Assembly (NCBI RefSeq): GCF_040807025.1
Contig: NC_090982.1
Location: forward strand, 87,855,463-87,919,462
DNA length: 64,000 nt
Source of the DNA: Struthio camelus
Taxonomy: Eukaryota; Chordata; Aves; Struthioniformes; Struthionidae
Reading direction: 5' to 3'
A model generated the notes under the pieces. The model searched no databases. It saw only the letters and a program-made list of their open reading frames with translations, and was not told where the DNA came from. Numbering within the stretch: position 1 is the first letter of the stretch; each line of letters starts with the position of its first letter. Positions 9,901 to 22,400 of the stretch are shown piece after piece. A program made the translations under genes and the position numbers.

Positions 9901-12900
9901 CCGGCGCCCGCGTCTCCCGTACGCCTGCCCGCCCTTCTTTGAGGAGATGTCCTCCCCCTTGGGGACCTGCTGCAAGGGCTCTTGGTCTTGTGTCCATCCT
10001 TCATCCACAGCTGGGAGGGAGCCCCTGAGCAGGAGGGTGTCTTTGCCCCTCCTGGGCTGCCCCGTTCACCGGCGCCTGCCGGGACCGCAAGAGCCGCCCA
10101 CGAGCCCGTGGGCAACGGCTGCCAAAATATGACTCACGAAATGAGGTTTTCCCATCTGGGTGAATCCATGGGTAACGGTCAGACCTCTAGAAGTACTGTC
10201 TGAAACACCACAGACAGAGGCATATGCGGTGCCAGGATGTCATTAACTAAATGGTAGCTAAATGCTCGTTTGTCTTGTGTGATTGATTGATTGCTCCCGT
10301 TGGGTTTTCTTCCCAAATGTTCTCTGTTTAATAACTTCCTCCCCAGCACCTTCCCCACCAAAACTCAGGGAAAGTAATAAAGCGGTACGTTTGCGGCCAT
10401 TTATCCTGCTCTGAAGGCACCGAATTCTCACTCGAGTAGAAGGAAGAAACTACTTACACTGTAAACAGATATTTATCATTTGGATAACGAATGTTCATTT
10501 AGTTTGTATTTGCGGATAAACCCCAAAGTTTGCTGTTTCTCAGACTGTTGCAGAAGGCTTTTCATTTGCTAATGAAAGTTTTCATGACTAACAGCACTTC
10601 ATTCTCTGCTTGCCAGTAAGATGCTCTTCCACTTACGGTTGAACTGCAACTCCATGATCTCTAGTTTCTAACTACCTTGTAACGGTCAGGCTCTTGCTGG
10701 ATACCTCCATAGCCAGCAAAGACAGACAGGTACCTCCAGAGAGTGATTTATCCTGGACCAGCAGGCGTAGCACACGCGGTCACTTTGCATGGGACCGACC
10801 GACCAAATCGTCACAGTTATCTCACCCTGCACTGTGCAACGAGCCACTTTTCCTGCTCGCACACGAATGCTCTTTGCGTACGGGCAGATAAACGGCAGGC
10901 AGGCATGAACCTCTGTGATGAGCACCACCTCTGTAGACGTCCTGCATCCTGCTATGCAGGCAATGCAAAATTATAGCTATTATACTATAAAATTATTATA
11001 ATCCAACACTGATGCATCCCTGTTACCGCATCCATGTAGCGTCAGGGACACATATCGGAAGGACAGGCTTCGTTGCATAAACGGATTTCAGAAATGTCGT
11101 TGATTGGGGTGCCTGGTGTGAGCAGAAAGAAGCAGAGGCTCCGGCTCAGCAGCCAGCCTGGTTCCCCGCGGCAGGTTTTGGGAGCCCACGATCACCTTCG
11201 CCGCCCTTCGCCACTGCTGCCCACGGTGTCCAGCAAAGGCGGCAGGATTTGAGATGCTGCCAGGTACGTGGAACAGCTCCCAGTCAAACCATTGCTTGAA
11301 GAAACGCTGGATTTGCAGGCACGTTCTCAGTAATTCAATAAATGTGACCTGCGATGCAAGGGCTGGTGCAAAGCCCGTGGCGTTCCCGTGGCCCGGCTGG
11401 GCGTGGAGGCACTTGGGCCCTGCACCAAGGCTTAACTGGGCCTTGGTTAAGGCTTGGGCCTTAACTGTAATGACAGGTGAAAAAGAAATCGTGCGAGCAA
11501 AGATAGCAACAGCCACAGTAGTGTCCTCAGACCACAAGGAAGTGAAGTTGGTTGAAAAAATGCAAGTTATTTCCAAGGCAGAAAGTGGCAAATCCATACG
11601 GTCCTGGTGGCACGATTCAGAGTGGTTAAAGGCAGAATCAGCTGAATCTAGCTAATCTCCAGCTTTGTCGTGGCCGTCCTTCGCCGGTTGCTGGAACCAA
11701 CCGCTGCCTCACGTAACCTGAAAGCGTGCTGCAAAGCAGCAGACAGGGAAGGTCCGTCCAAGCCTGTCCTGGTCCGGTGAAAGGCAAGTGTCAGGGCAGA
11801 AGACTTGTATTAATACCACCTGGCTTGCACTGTGCACCTTTCTTTTTCCTTATGAAAACTCGGTTTCTAGCATTCTCTAGTGACTAGTGTAGAAAAGGCT
11901 CCAGCAGTTCCAACCTACCTGCTAATTTATTGCCAGATTGAAAAATAGCTGCAGAATCTCTAAGTGAGCCTTCCAGGTCCTTGGAGATGGCCAGGCTGTT
12001 GTATTCAATTTCTTCTTCTCTGTGACTCGATATCTAATATTTTAATACATAATCTCATTCAAGACGACTTCTTCCCTTGGAAAGAGCAATCCTAAGTTTG
12101 CCAGACTTGCTGTCTGGGAAACATTAGAGGCTAATTTGTCATATTCACAGATTGTGAACTGATTTAAACAAAGCTAACCACCCCCTGGCACGCGACTTGT
12201 GCACCCTCTGAATCTTGCCAAGCGCATTGCCTGCAAAAGCGCTGTTTATTTTAAATGCTTACAATAATTGTATTAATTTTTTTAAAGGGGCCGCTAGTTT
12301 CCATGACCTTTGCATTTTGCACCGTGAATCTTGGTCAAGCTGGAAATGGGCACTGCCTGTTTCCAAATGTGTTTATTGTCTTAATACAGCAAAGTATGCA
12401 CCAACAGCAGCCTGTTACTGAAGAAAATGACTTCTCTGCTCGTCAGCAGCTTATATCCAAAAACATGAGGGTGACACTTTTGAAAAGCGAGAACAAGTAT
12501 TCCAGGAAAAATGCCCATGCAGCCCTTGTGTCTGTGACTTTGGTGGGTGCAAAATGAGGATTTGTATTTAGATGCGGATCCACTTTGTGCAAACGGCTAA
12601 TGTGCGCGTGCGGCTGCGCCACTGCGCCATGAGCTCTTTGTTGGGGCAAGAAACGCAACTCGAGGGCGCTCCCCGTCCCCCTGTGCCCGGCCCCTGCTCC
12701 CCGGGAAATGCATGTTCCCAGGTGAGCGCTGCGGGCTAGGGCACAGCCTCGCCTGAAACCTGCCGCAGGCTTCGTTAAAACTGTCAGGGCTGGATGGTTT
12801 TTCTGTCGTTCTGCAAAATGAGGGAGCAGGAACCTGCATCGGGGCCATAAGGCTGACTCGGAGCATGCAAATCGCTTGCCAGCTCCTAGATGCTAAAATG

Positions 12901-13060
12901 ATCAATGCTTCCACAAAAGATGCTCACCTCTTCTCTGTAGCAACGGCCTCAAGAGAGGCAGGTGGTATATAAGGAAAAAGGAAAGGGTTGCGGTTTATAT
13001 TTGACATTGCTACGGAAATAACGAGCACAGCTCACTTTTCCTCCCAAACCTGCCTTTCTT
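6940..13060. other. Intergenic sequence with one GC-rich block (9590-10110)
   Basis: No coding exon was recognised on either strand. A CpG-rich block at about 9590-10110 stands out from AT-rich surroundings. It is open in several overlapping frames on both strands, as high-GC sequence tends to be, and none resembles a known protein. The segment 11420-11470 contains a short cluster of interleaved GGCTTAAC/GTTAAGGC direct and inverted copies. The rest shows nothing distinctive. Confidence 0.5.
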
Positions 13061-13069
13061 AACATCACC

Positions 13070-15200
13070 TTTGCAGGTGGTTTCCCAAGCGTGCCAGTCA
13101 CGTTGGACTCGTCCCTGCTCCAGCGCTGGAGCCACCGCGGCTCCCGGCGCTGGCTCTCCCCGGCTTCCCGCGCGGGCGACGCGCCTTGAGGCGTTTTATT
13201 TTACGACCCAGCCGGCTGCTGGGTGGCCAAGCGACGCTCTTCCCTCCAGCGTGCTCAACGCCTGGAGTCCAGGCGCCTCGTTTTGCTGCCTTAAGGTTAA
13301 AAAAAACCACGTTCGAGCTGCAAAGAAAGAGCCGAAGCACGATTTGGGTCCTGTGTTATACATCTTTGATTACACAAATGGCTTCTAGCTTAGAGGGGTT
13401 GTTTTTTTTTTTTTTTTTCTGGTGTGAATTTCCAGAATCGTCACCAGATCGGCAACAGCAGTTTGCAATTTCCCTAGGTAGGTTAAGGTTAAAGGGGGCT
13501 CCGGATGCCGGCAGGCGCCGGATGCCGAGCATCCCTCGGGTGCAGCAAACCCTCGGGCCGGCCGGAGGAGAGAAGAGGGCGCCGGGAGGGCTCCCCCCGG
13601 CTCAAGCGAGGCCGAAGGCACCGAGCACACGCGTCCCCGCTCGCTCCGGTGCGAGCTCCTGCGTTTGCAAGCCTTCCGTGGGCTGCGTGCTCGAACCGGC
13701 GAGGGCAGCCGGTGCCCCCCACCCCCTCGAGACGCCCTGCGTTTTCGAGGCGGCCTCGTCGGCACGGCACCCTCCCGCAAAGACGAGCGGGCAGGAGGAG
13801 GGCGCGCGGGAGCCGAGAGCTCCCCGACCGTTTAGCGCAGAAAGGCGGCCGAGCGGCAGCCAGCGCAGCTGCGGAGCTGCTCTCGGTCACCCAGGGCTTC
13901 GCAGCCTCCCTGCGTCGCCCCGGCCGCTGCCCCCACGCATTCGCCGAAGGCGTTAAGCGTAGTTCAGGGAATTGCTATTTCTTGCCCAATATTCCCGCCA
14001 CCCCCCTCCCCGCCGTTATTTCGTCTCCACCAGCCGCCGGGGGTTTCGGTTACTTACCGCCTAGTTTGCCCTGTAGCTGTACTGGCATTTCTGCAGATAT
14101 ATTTTGAATCGAGTAACTATTTTATAGGCTACAGCCTACAGTGAAGATTGACTTTTGGAGAGCTTTGGACGCTCCTGCTAACTTCCGGAGCAACGCGGCT
14201 TCCTCTAGGGGCACGATATGTCTCGCCGTTACGCAGGGCTGCATTTGCAACCGCCCCGTCCTTGCCCCGCAGCGGAGAATACGTCCGTGCGCTGGGACGG
14301 CCCTGCTTTGGGGAAGGCGGGACGCTCGGCAAGCGTCCTCGCGCAGCCGGCACGCCAACCCCTCGGCGCCGGCGAGCTCCGCGCGGGCTTCCAGCCTGCC
14401 CACCGCGACGGAGAGCTGCCGGCGCGGCGCCGGGGCTGTCCGTGCGTCCGCGGGCCGGTCGGCGGGACCGCCGTTGCGGCCGGCACCAGCAAAGCCAGAG
14501 CAGTAACAATTTCTTTCTGCAAAGTTTTGGCTTTACGCTTCATGTATATGATTTTCTGAGCGCTGCGTAATAAGGAAAAAAATGCCGATAACTTAGAGCT
14601 ACTTGAGACAAAGCAATGAAATAGTCAGCTAGATGAGCACACAATCTTAAGAGGAAAGGTTTGGCATTAAATATGCATGGGCTGGTTTAGCAATTACCAC
14701 AGGGCAAACGAGTATCTAGAGATGGATGAAGTTTGCGGGCACCAAGGATGCAGAAGAATTATTTAGTGTGGGAAGGAGCGTGGGGATGTACTGTGAAGTA
14801 ATAGGATGAAATGAGGCAGCAGAAAGAGATCAGCTGAACATCAAGAAAGTCTTCAGAGTATTGACAAAAGTAATTACTGGGCAAGTTGTTCAAAACTCAT
14901 TACCTGAGACGCGCAGCGGGGCTGGGAGGATGCTGGGAAACCCCCGCGGCTGCGCTCCCCGGAGAGGGAGCACGTGCCCTGCCGGAGCCTCCGCCTTCCC
15001 CGCGGGCACCGGCGATCCGAGAGGAGCCCCGAGGTCAGGTCAGAGCCTAGGGGCGCGTGCGCGGCCCAGAGGCGTGAGCTTCGACAAACTGCGGGGACCA
15101 CGTCTCTGCTGCAAGGACGGCATCCCAAAGCCTGCCGGGCCTGCTTGGCCGCGCAGGGCTTGCTGCAGCCTCGCCTCTGCAAGACTGCCAAGCGCTCCTC
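13070..15200. other. Cluster of orphan CpG-rich blocks
   Basis: Three GC- and CpG-rich blocks lie at about 13490-13960, 14160-14490 and 14910-15190. They are separated by AT-rich sequence and, at 13402-13418, preceded by a 17-base T run. Long open frames (up to 256 codons) are seen on both strands, which is expected at this base composition, and none shows a recognisable domain. The blocks resemble CpG islands, so a non-coding transcript or an alternative distal promoter is possible, but no TATA box, initiator or exon junction singles one out. Confidence 0.45.
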
Positions 15201-18200
15201 CTCTGCAGCGCTTCATTGCTTCTTTAACAGGTCTGAAATGAATAGCCTGCGCTGAAAATGCCCAGTAAGTCTACAGAGACGGCAAAGCGAAGGTTAAAAG
15301 GCTCCACCGCTAATCCAATACCTGAAACGTGTATCTGGATTTTCGGGGGAACGAGGAGCGGCAGACGGGAAAAAGTCTGCAAGACAGAAATAGCATGAAA
15401 CCCGTTCTGTTTCACTATAGTTAACTTAGAGTTAAAAAGTTGCAGTTAAAAATAACCTGGACAGTTCCTCCCAGGGTGCTGGCTGTGCTGTCTGCTTAAC
15501 GCTGGAGCGAGCACAACCTCCACCTTCGCCTGGGTGAGCAGACGGGTGACAGCGGTATAGCTGCTGGGGCTGGGAAACCGTGCTTCAAGCAATCACGTTT
15601 CTTCTTCTTGTAGACAACACCATTACGCATCTTGCTGTTATACAGCCTTACTTTAATTAGCTTCCGTATTTTTTTAGATACAAATGCTAATCCGTTTGCA
15701 TCCTCAATCCATTCTTTCCAGTGTATTCCAGATAACATTTCACAATGCAGTTAAAATAACTTGATGTTATTAATTAATTCACTACCTGCCCTAAAAATTT
15801 ATAAAAGATGATGGCAATCCTTGCTTTACACAATGAATTTTCGATACTAATAATGTATTGGGTTTGATTATCGCACGTTGGTTATCATTTAGACCACTTG
15901 GTGGTTAAGAAACCCAAGTCACATTCCAGCATCGCACAGTGCTAGGAGCTATGCAGCGGTGGAAAAGCTCCCTAAGACAGTCATTGTATCTGCAAAACTA
16001 TCCTCTCTCCAAAAGCTGTGTCTTGTCTTCATGTTATCACTGAAGCACTTTTCTCTTTTCAATTACGAATTCATAATCTTTCCCACTTCAATACATTTAC
16101 TAAAATAATTGCATTATAAAACAAGGTAATACTGTACAACTGTGTATTCAATGAGTAATTCTGAATAATAATTGGGCAGTTTGTAATGTACCTTTTTTTT
16201 AGCTTGCTAAAGGACCTGCACGGAGCGGTTTGGTTTTGGCCTGATTGGAGGCTCAGGTGACAAAGACAGGATGAGATATAGGGTTCCCTTGATGGGCTGA
16301 GTCCAGTCTGTTGGATCTAAGCTCTCCTTCGGGGAACAGATTGTTTCATTACTTTCTGCTTCCTCCACTGGACTGGTTTTTCTTCGTGGTACGTTAGAGA
16401 GAGTCCATGGACTCCCAAGAGGTCAGCAAGAAAGAAAGATACAGATAGAAAACCAGTGTTTTGTTGTATCGGAGATGTAGGCGCACAGACACCTGATCAC
16501 GTGGAGGTTTGGGTTTTGCAGCAGTTCCCAAGTCATGGAAAGACGGTCTTCGGTGAGGATGCAAAGATCTCACAGCCTGTGGCACGGCTTCTCAGCCAGA
16601 CATCGAGCTGGTGTTGCCCGATTTATCTGTCCATCGTTCATGCCTCCGTCCCTGTCTGACGTGAGTCTGTAAGCAGAACGTGGTCCAATATACTCCAAGT
16701 CAGGTATTGTGGCTACAGCTATTCAGCCCCAGCCTACAAAGCTGCTTGTATTTTTCATCTTGATGTAGACAACCATAGCAACCGGCCATGTATGTGAAAA
16801 TGTAGGTCTATTTTCTAGGGAATGTTCCCACTGCAGTTATTCTGATCTCATGACAGTGTTCTCACTCTGTTATGAAACCAGCTAGTGGTCACGGGGAGGG
16901 ATCGCAACACGCGCTCCTGTCCCCACGCTCCCCTTCTCAATGGCTTCGTGTAATGTACTGGTTTTTCACAGGGTCCCGTTCTGAGGTCGCTGACCTCTTC
17001 CTACGTATTACCTTACTGCAGTTCTGGATTTCGCTCAGTGCTGTGGCACTCAACTCTCTTTTTGGATCGAGCTCATCCTTGTAATGAGGCAGAAAGCCTC
17101 CTTAGTGCAGAAGGAGACTGAAATGATAACTACTAAGCGTATCTGCTGTTTGTGTTATACTGATCTGTGCTGGAATAACATCGTACTCACGTCCCCAGGA
17201 ACTTTTTGGGAGCAAAACATGAACCTCTGAGGCTATCTCAGGAAGCCTCTTTAAAGTAAATATGGTGCATACCAAAAAGACCAAAGAGAACAAGGAAGCT
17301 AGGATTCAAAATACACAGTGCACCTTAATATGCAGCTCATGAGCTCCTGACTTCGGTGCTCTGTTGTTCACGGCAAAAATGTGGACAAAGAATATACATA
17401 TGAACAGTGATTCGTGCATTAACTTTGTGTACAGCTGAGGTCCTCCCACATGCACTGAGGTGGTGAGCAGACCATACTTACTTAAGGATGTCCTTGAGCT
17501 CAGACATTTGGAGCATTGTCATGTAGGTGCTTGCAAGACGTTAAAGGATGGGCTTGAATCCCAGACTAGGGGTGTAAGTACGTTGCACTTCTCTCATTAA
17601 GAGCATCCACATGCTCTGGAATGAAAAACGCCTGGCAGGTTTCCTCCTGGCAGAAGTATGACGCAGGTCAGAGAGCATGCAAACTCCTTCAGCAGAGAAT
17701 AATACATTTTCTGCATAGATTAGCACAGGCTGGTATCCAAGTCTGAAAGAAACATTCAGGGAAAGCAGGAAGGGACCAAGTGGTAACATGCCAGGAAGTA
17801 AAATGAGATTAGCTGCTGGGTAGGTCTGGGTGCAGCATGGGAGCTGGACTAAATCTCCGTCAAAAATATTACTCACTGGCTGCCTACAGTATCCGCCAGG
17901 GTGAGGCTGAGAGGAGAAAAGGAAAAAAGGGTATGACTCACCCTATTGTATCGCATGTAGCCCCACTTCTAGCAAAGGCCAGGGTGCAGGAGAACGCTGT
18001 TTGAAGTTCTTGCCTCACCCACTAAAACACACTAGGTAGCCCCACACATTGTGGTATTTCGCCCCACTGGGGCTAGTTAGGAAGGAAGAAGAAACGGCAG
18101 TACGCACACCACAATTCAGTCTATCACATATGCATGCTTAATAATGAAGATGACTCCATTTTGTCATTAGAGTTATTTTTCTAATGTCAGGCGTGTGCAT

Positions 18201-19372
18201 GGAGAAGGGTTTGACCCAGCCCCTAAAAGCAGCCTGGGACATAACGGGGCCGGATGAAGCTCCACGGACCTCGGCGCTGGCATCTCCTGCCATGCTGTTG
18301 CTCTCCCCAGTACCCACCTAAGGCACAGGGTGCAACTGCAGTGAGTGGCTGTAACGGCGCAGTGGCTCTGCTGCTCTGCCAATTTTAGCATGCAAATCAC
18401 TACCCTACTTACTACAATGGGAAGCTAATGAGGACCATACACGATCACACAGCAAATGAGTTTCAGTCCACTATTTCATAACCGCATGCCACAGTAGGCA
18501 TCTTTTGGCTCTTAATGCAGTCTCCTCCTGGCACTTACACATCCAAATAATCCCAAAGGCAAGTCAAGGAGGACATTTAGGAAGAAGAGCGGTGCCCATC
18601 CGACTGGGATGAAAATGTCTCAGTCAGACTAAGGAAGATATATCCCTCTTTCATTTATAAGCTAAAAGGGGCTTTAAAAATCTTCCCAGCCCGTACGTGG
18701 AGTCAGTAGCTGCTAATGGACAACTGGGAGCACGGGACGTGACGGGACCTCCGGGGCGATCAGCTCCCTGCTCGGCTGCTGCAGGGCTGCTGCTTTGCCT
18801 AACCCCAGCGGTGCCCAGCTCCCATGGCCGTTCCTGCCCGCCCGGCAGCCACGGTTCACTGCTGCGCAGGATGAGCTCGGCCAGTTGCAACGAGCACCAG
18901 GCTTGCAATGAGCACCAGCTTTGCCATTGATTTCAGTTGAGATAGGAAAGCATAACAGATGAATGTCATTCTGTCTGTGACTATATATCTAAAATTAGAA
19001 CTGAGTTAAATAACGTTTCGGTTACAATTTGGATGTATCTGATGCTGAGCAAGGCAACTAGACAGAGCAACGCCGAGGCTCGCTGAGTCCCGCTGAATGC
19101 AAAGGCGAAGCTCCCAGATTCAGCATGGCCACAGTTTCGACCAGTCCTTTCTTCCGTGCGTGAATTGGACAGGAAAAGATTATTTTAAGTGGATATTCTC
19201 TATTCAATGTGTTCTCCAATTTGCTTGATCAGTTATTTATGCAGTGAAGTGTGCTTTGTTCTATGTTTTCGCTGTGGCCTGCCAATTACAAATACTGCTG
19301 TGAGTATTCAGCATCTCAAATTCAATAATTAAGCCTAGATCACATGATACAGCCTCTGTTCCTCGAAATCAG

Positions 19373-19425
19373 TTGTCTTTGGGTAAGTTAAATGAAGTCA
19401 TGTACGTACGCTTACCCAAAGACAA
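19373..19425. repeat. Perfect 15 bp inverted repeat with 23-base loop
   Basis: The left arm TTGTCTTTGGGTAAG (19373-19387) is the exact reverse complement of the right arm CTTACCCAAAGACAA (19411-19425). The loop itself contains the palindrome GTACGTAC. The surrounding DNA is AT-rich with no gene nearby. The structure could be a relic of a palindromic DNA transposon or a short hairpin-forming element. The stem is shorter than that of a usual microRNA precursor, and no flanking target-site duplication is obvious. Confidence 0.85.
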
Positions 19426-22400
19426 TTAATTTTGTGTCGCAACGTGTCATAATTCAACGTACAACTCAAAAGTCACAAGTAGTGAGTATTTTGAGCGTTG
19501 AGCTTTGAAGTCCTTTTCCATGAACATGTGTGGCTCCTTAATGACTGCAAATAGCAAAATAAAAGACAAAAAGAGGAGAGAATTGAAAGTCACTTTTAAA
19601 ATGAATATGAAAGCGTATTCTCCTATTCATAGGAGGATACTGAATAACTTTTCTCGGTGCTAATTTTTATTTTAAGAAAAGCTATCTGCCTGCCAAATAA
19701 AGCATAATTCATTTGTATTATCTTCTCATAAGGCACAACACTGAGAAATAGATCATCTGAGCAAAAGAGGAACAAAAAGAAACTTTTCCTGGCAAAAAAT
19801 TGGGTTTGCAAAATTGTGAAGACATCACAGAGACAAAAAGAAAACCGTGGATATACAGTTTAACGAGTTCTTAAGCAAAGTGGGCTTAGGCTGTACCATG
19901 AGCTGGGCTCTTATTTTGAGGAGAAAATTTGCATCCAGAGTTTGGTATAGTAGTTTGAGGCCAGACATCGATACGCCCACTCTTTCCCTGTTAGTCTTCC
20001 ATCCAGCTCCTGATGGTTAGGCACAAGGCGGAGGACGTTTAACTACTACTTGCACCCACAGTTCAAGACATAAACAATTTGGGCATGATTTTTTTTTTCA
20101 GGTTTCATTATCGCACCTGAAGAAATGTGCTCTTACCACTGCATTGAAGCCTATGTAATTAGTAGAAAGTATAGAAAGGTATTATTTCTCACTTGTCAAA
20201 TTAGAATTGAAGTTTCTCTGGAGGATATACTTGATCATTGGCCACTGTGTTTTATTCCCAATGCATATGTCATAGGCCTTGGACATTTTAGCTGCTGGGG
20301 TCGTTACAATAGAGATCTTTCAGAGCCAACAGTTAAGGGTCTGTTTCTTAATTTAGATGAAACATGGGACCGCTCCTGTCAGGGAGGACTCTGTGTATGA
20401 CAAATGGGTCGCAGGAGCAAGCCTTTCACTATTCATTGAGATTATAAAGACTCTAAGGAGTGTTTCCATGGTAAAATAAAATATATTAGCTTTCCAAAGA
20501 GGACAGGACCACTCTGGGTAAAGCCTTGGATATTGTTTGTGCTGCAGGCACTGGTAGTGAAAAAGCTGAAACATGAAACCTGCGGATGAAAAACAAAGAA
20601 GAAAAGAGAGAGGAAAGAACTAATAAAAGGTTTGGAAGGGTTTTAAAATATTTTAAAATAGATTTCAATAGCACTGAAAATAGATTCACAATAGCAGAGT
20701 AATTTAAAATTATATTTACCTTAAAGCTCTCAGCATTGGTTTTCAAGGATTTTCTAGAGGAAAGATAAATGTCTCATATAGCTGACAAGAGTGGAGGTAT
20801 TGAAATGACTTCCGTAGGGAGGCAGGAAAAAAGCCCACCACAGCCTGGAAACATGTCTCTGAAAGTTAGCTAATATTTAGATTGGTCTAAGAGCAGAAAT
20901 ATTGCATTCAAATGTTACAGAAAGTTGGTATCCAAGTAAATTATTTTTTCAGGAAAGCTGTCCATATGCCAGTGTCACTGATGCTAAAAGGAATTGGTTG
21001 AGCACTTTGGTTAACATTTTTATATAAGGGTCTGAATTTCTGGCAAAATGGTAGGGGGGGAAAGGCCGGGGGGTGACCCGGTTGTCATTCAAGGAGCAGT
21101 CTCAGTGCTCCCTTTGGCTCGCGCTGCTCTGTTGACCGAGACGTGACCCTCAGTACCAGCTCCCGATGTAACATCATAGCGGGGAGAAACCAGCAATATC
21201 TTCTGATGGCCGTACAAAATCAAGGCCAACTTGTTTCTGCTGTGCTCTTGGTTTGACCAAACCATTCCAGCTGCAATGGAGGAAACTAGAATAGCTAGAA
21301 TGGGAAAAAAAGCAGAAACAGAACTGCTGCAGAGCCTGAGAATGACGTGAAAAAGCCTGATTTCCTCTCATTAATACCCTTTCCATAACAATGCATATGG
21401 TTAGAGGGGAATAAACTTGCAGAGAAAACTGAGCAAGCCAAGGTTATTGTATCTACAGCACCATCAGGGTAATGAGGAACAGCACAGATGGCCAAGCGGC
21501 AGCCCCAGCCCTGAATGCAAGGCACATTTCTCGCTCTCGAGAGCACTGGACAGCTATTCAAGCTTGTTTTAATGTCCAGGCTGAGAAGGCCTCCTGGATT
21601 GCAGTATAACCACCTGCAAGCGGCTCTGCAGAAGCCACCTGGGATCCAGCCGGGTCAGTGCTGAGCAGGAGCTAACAAGGCTTGATGAATCTGATTTGAA
21701 TTTGTGCCGTTGATTGCCTCCACGCGGCATCTTTATTTCATATAATATGCTTCCATTTAAATATGAAGAGCTACTTCTTGTCAAAGCTTTGAAGCACTTA
21801 GGCCACATTTATTCTTTCTGGGCCAAATCACCTGTTCTTTCACCAAAGTAGGTATCACCTACTAACTCTCCAGGTCCGTGTTTCCCAGCTAGGCCCACTG
21901 CTGTATCTACCAGCCCCAAGCGCGTCTCAGATACCCTAGGTGATCTCAAAGGGCACCACCTCCAGCTAAAGGCTGGAGACTTTAGCCCCAGCTTCCTGCT
22001 TGGCTCATACTTTGCTTTTATTTTTCCCTTCATCAGCGCTCTCCTGCCTGAGCGGCTGCTTTTACCGCATTTGTGCCGCGTGTGGACCAGCGTTCAGTCT
22101 GAGCACCGATCGCTAGCTTTTTGGTGAGAAACAATGTTTTTTCCCCAGGCAGAATTTCTAACGGAAGGGCGCAGCGTCGAGAGCGAGGTCACCTGCGAGG
22201 ACCGATGCCACCAAGGCCAGCGCTGGCTGCGCAGCCTCTTTAACCACACGCTTTCTTTCCAGGGCCTAATTAGCCAGAAGACATCTAGAAGCTTTTTCCA
22301 GTGGCTCATGATTTTATGGAAATCTTGTTAGAGAGATTAATTTTTATCATGGATAAAGCTCTCCTCTTTCTCAGAACTCCCCATTATTTTCCAGCCACCG

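Noticed and set aside
13186..13956. 256-codon plus-strand open frame
   Set aside because: It lies in CpG-rich DNA where several frames on both strands are open; it crosses a T run and shows no protein similarity I can recognise.
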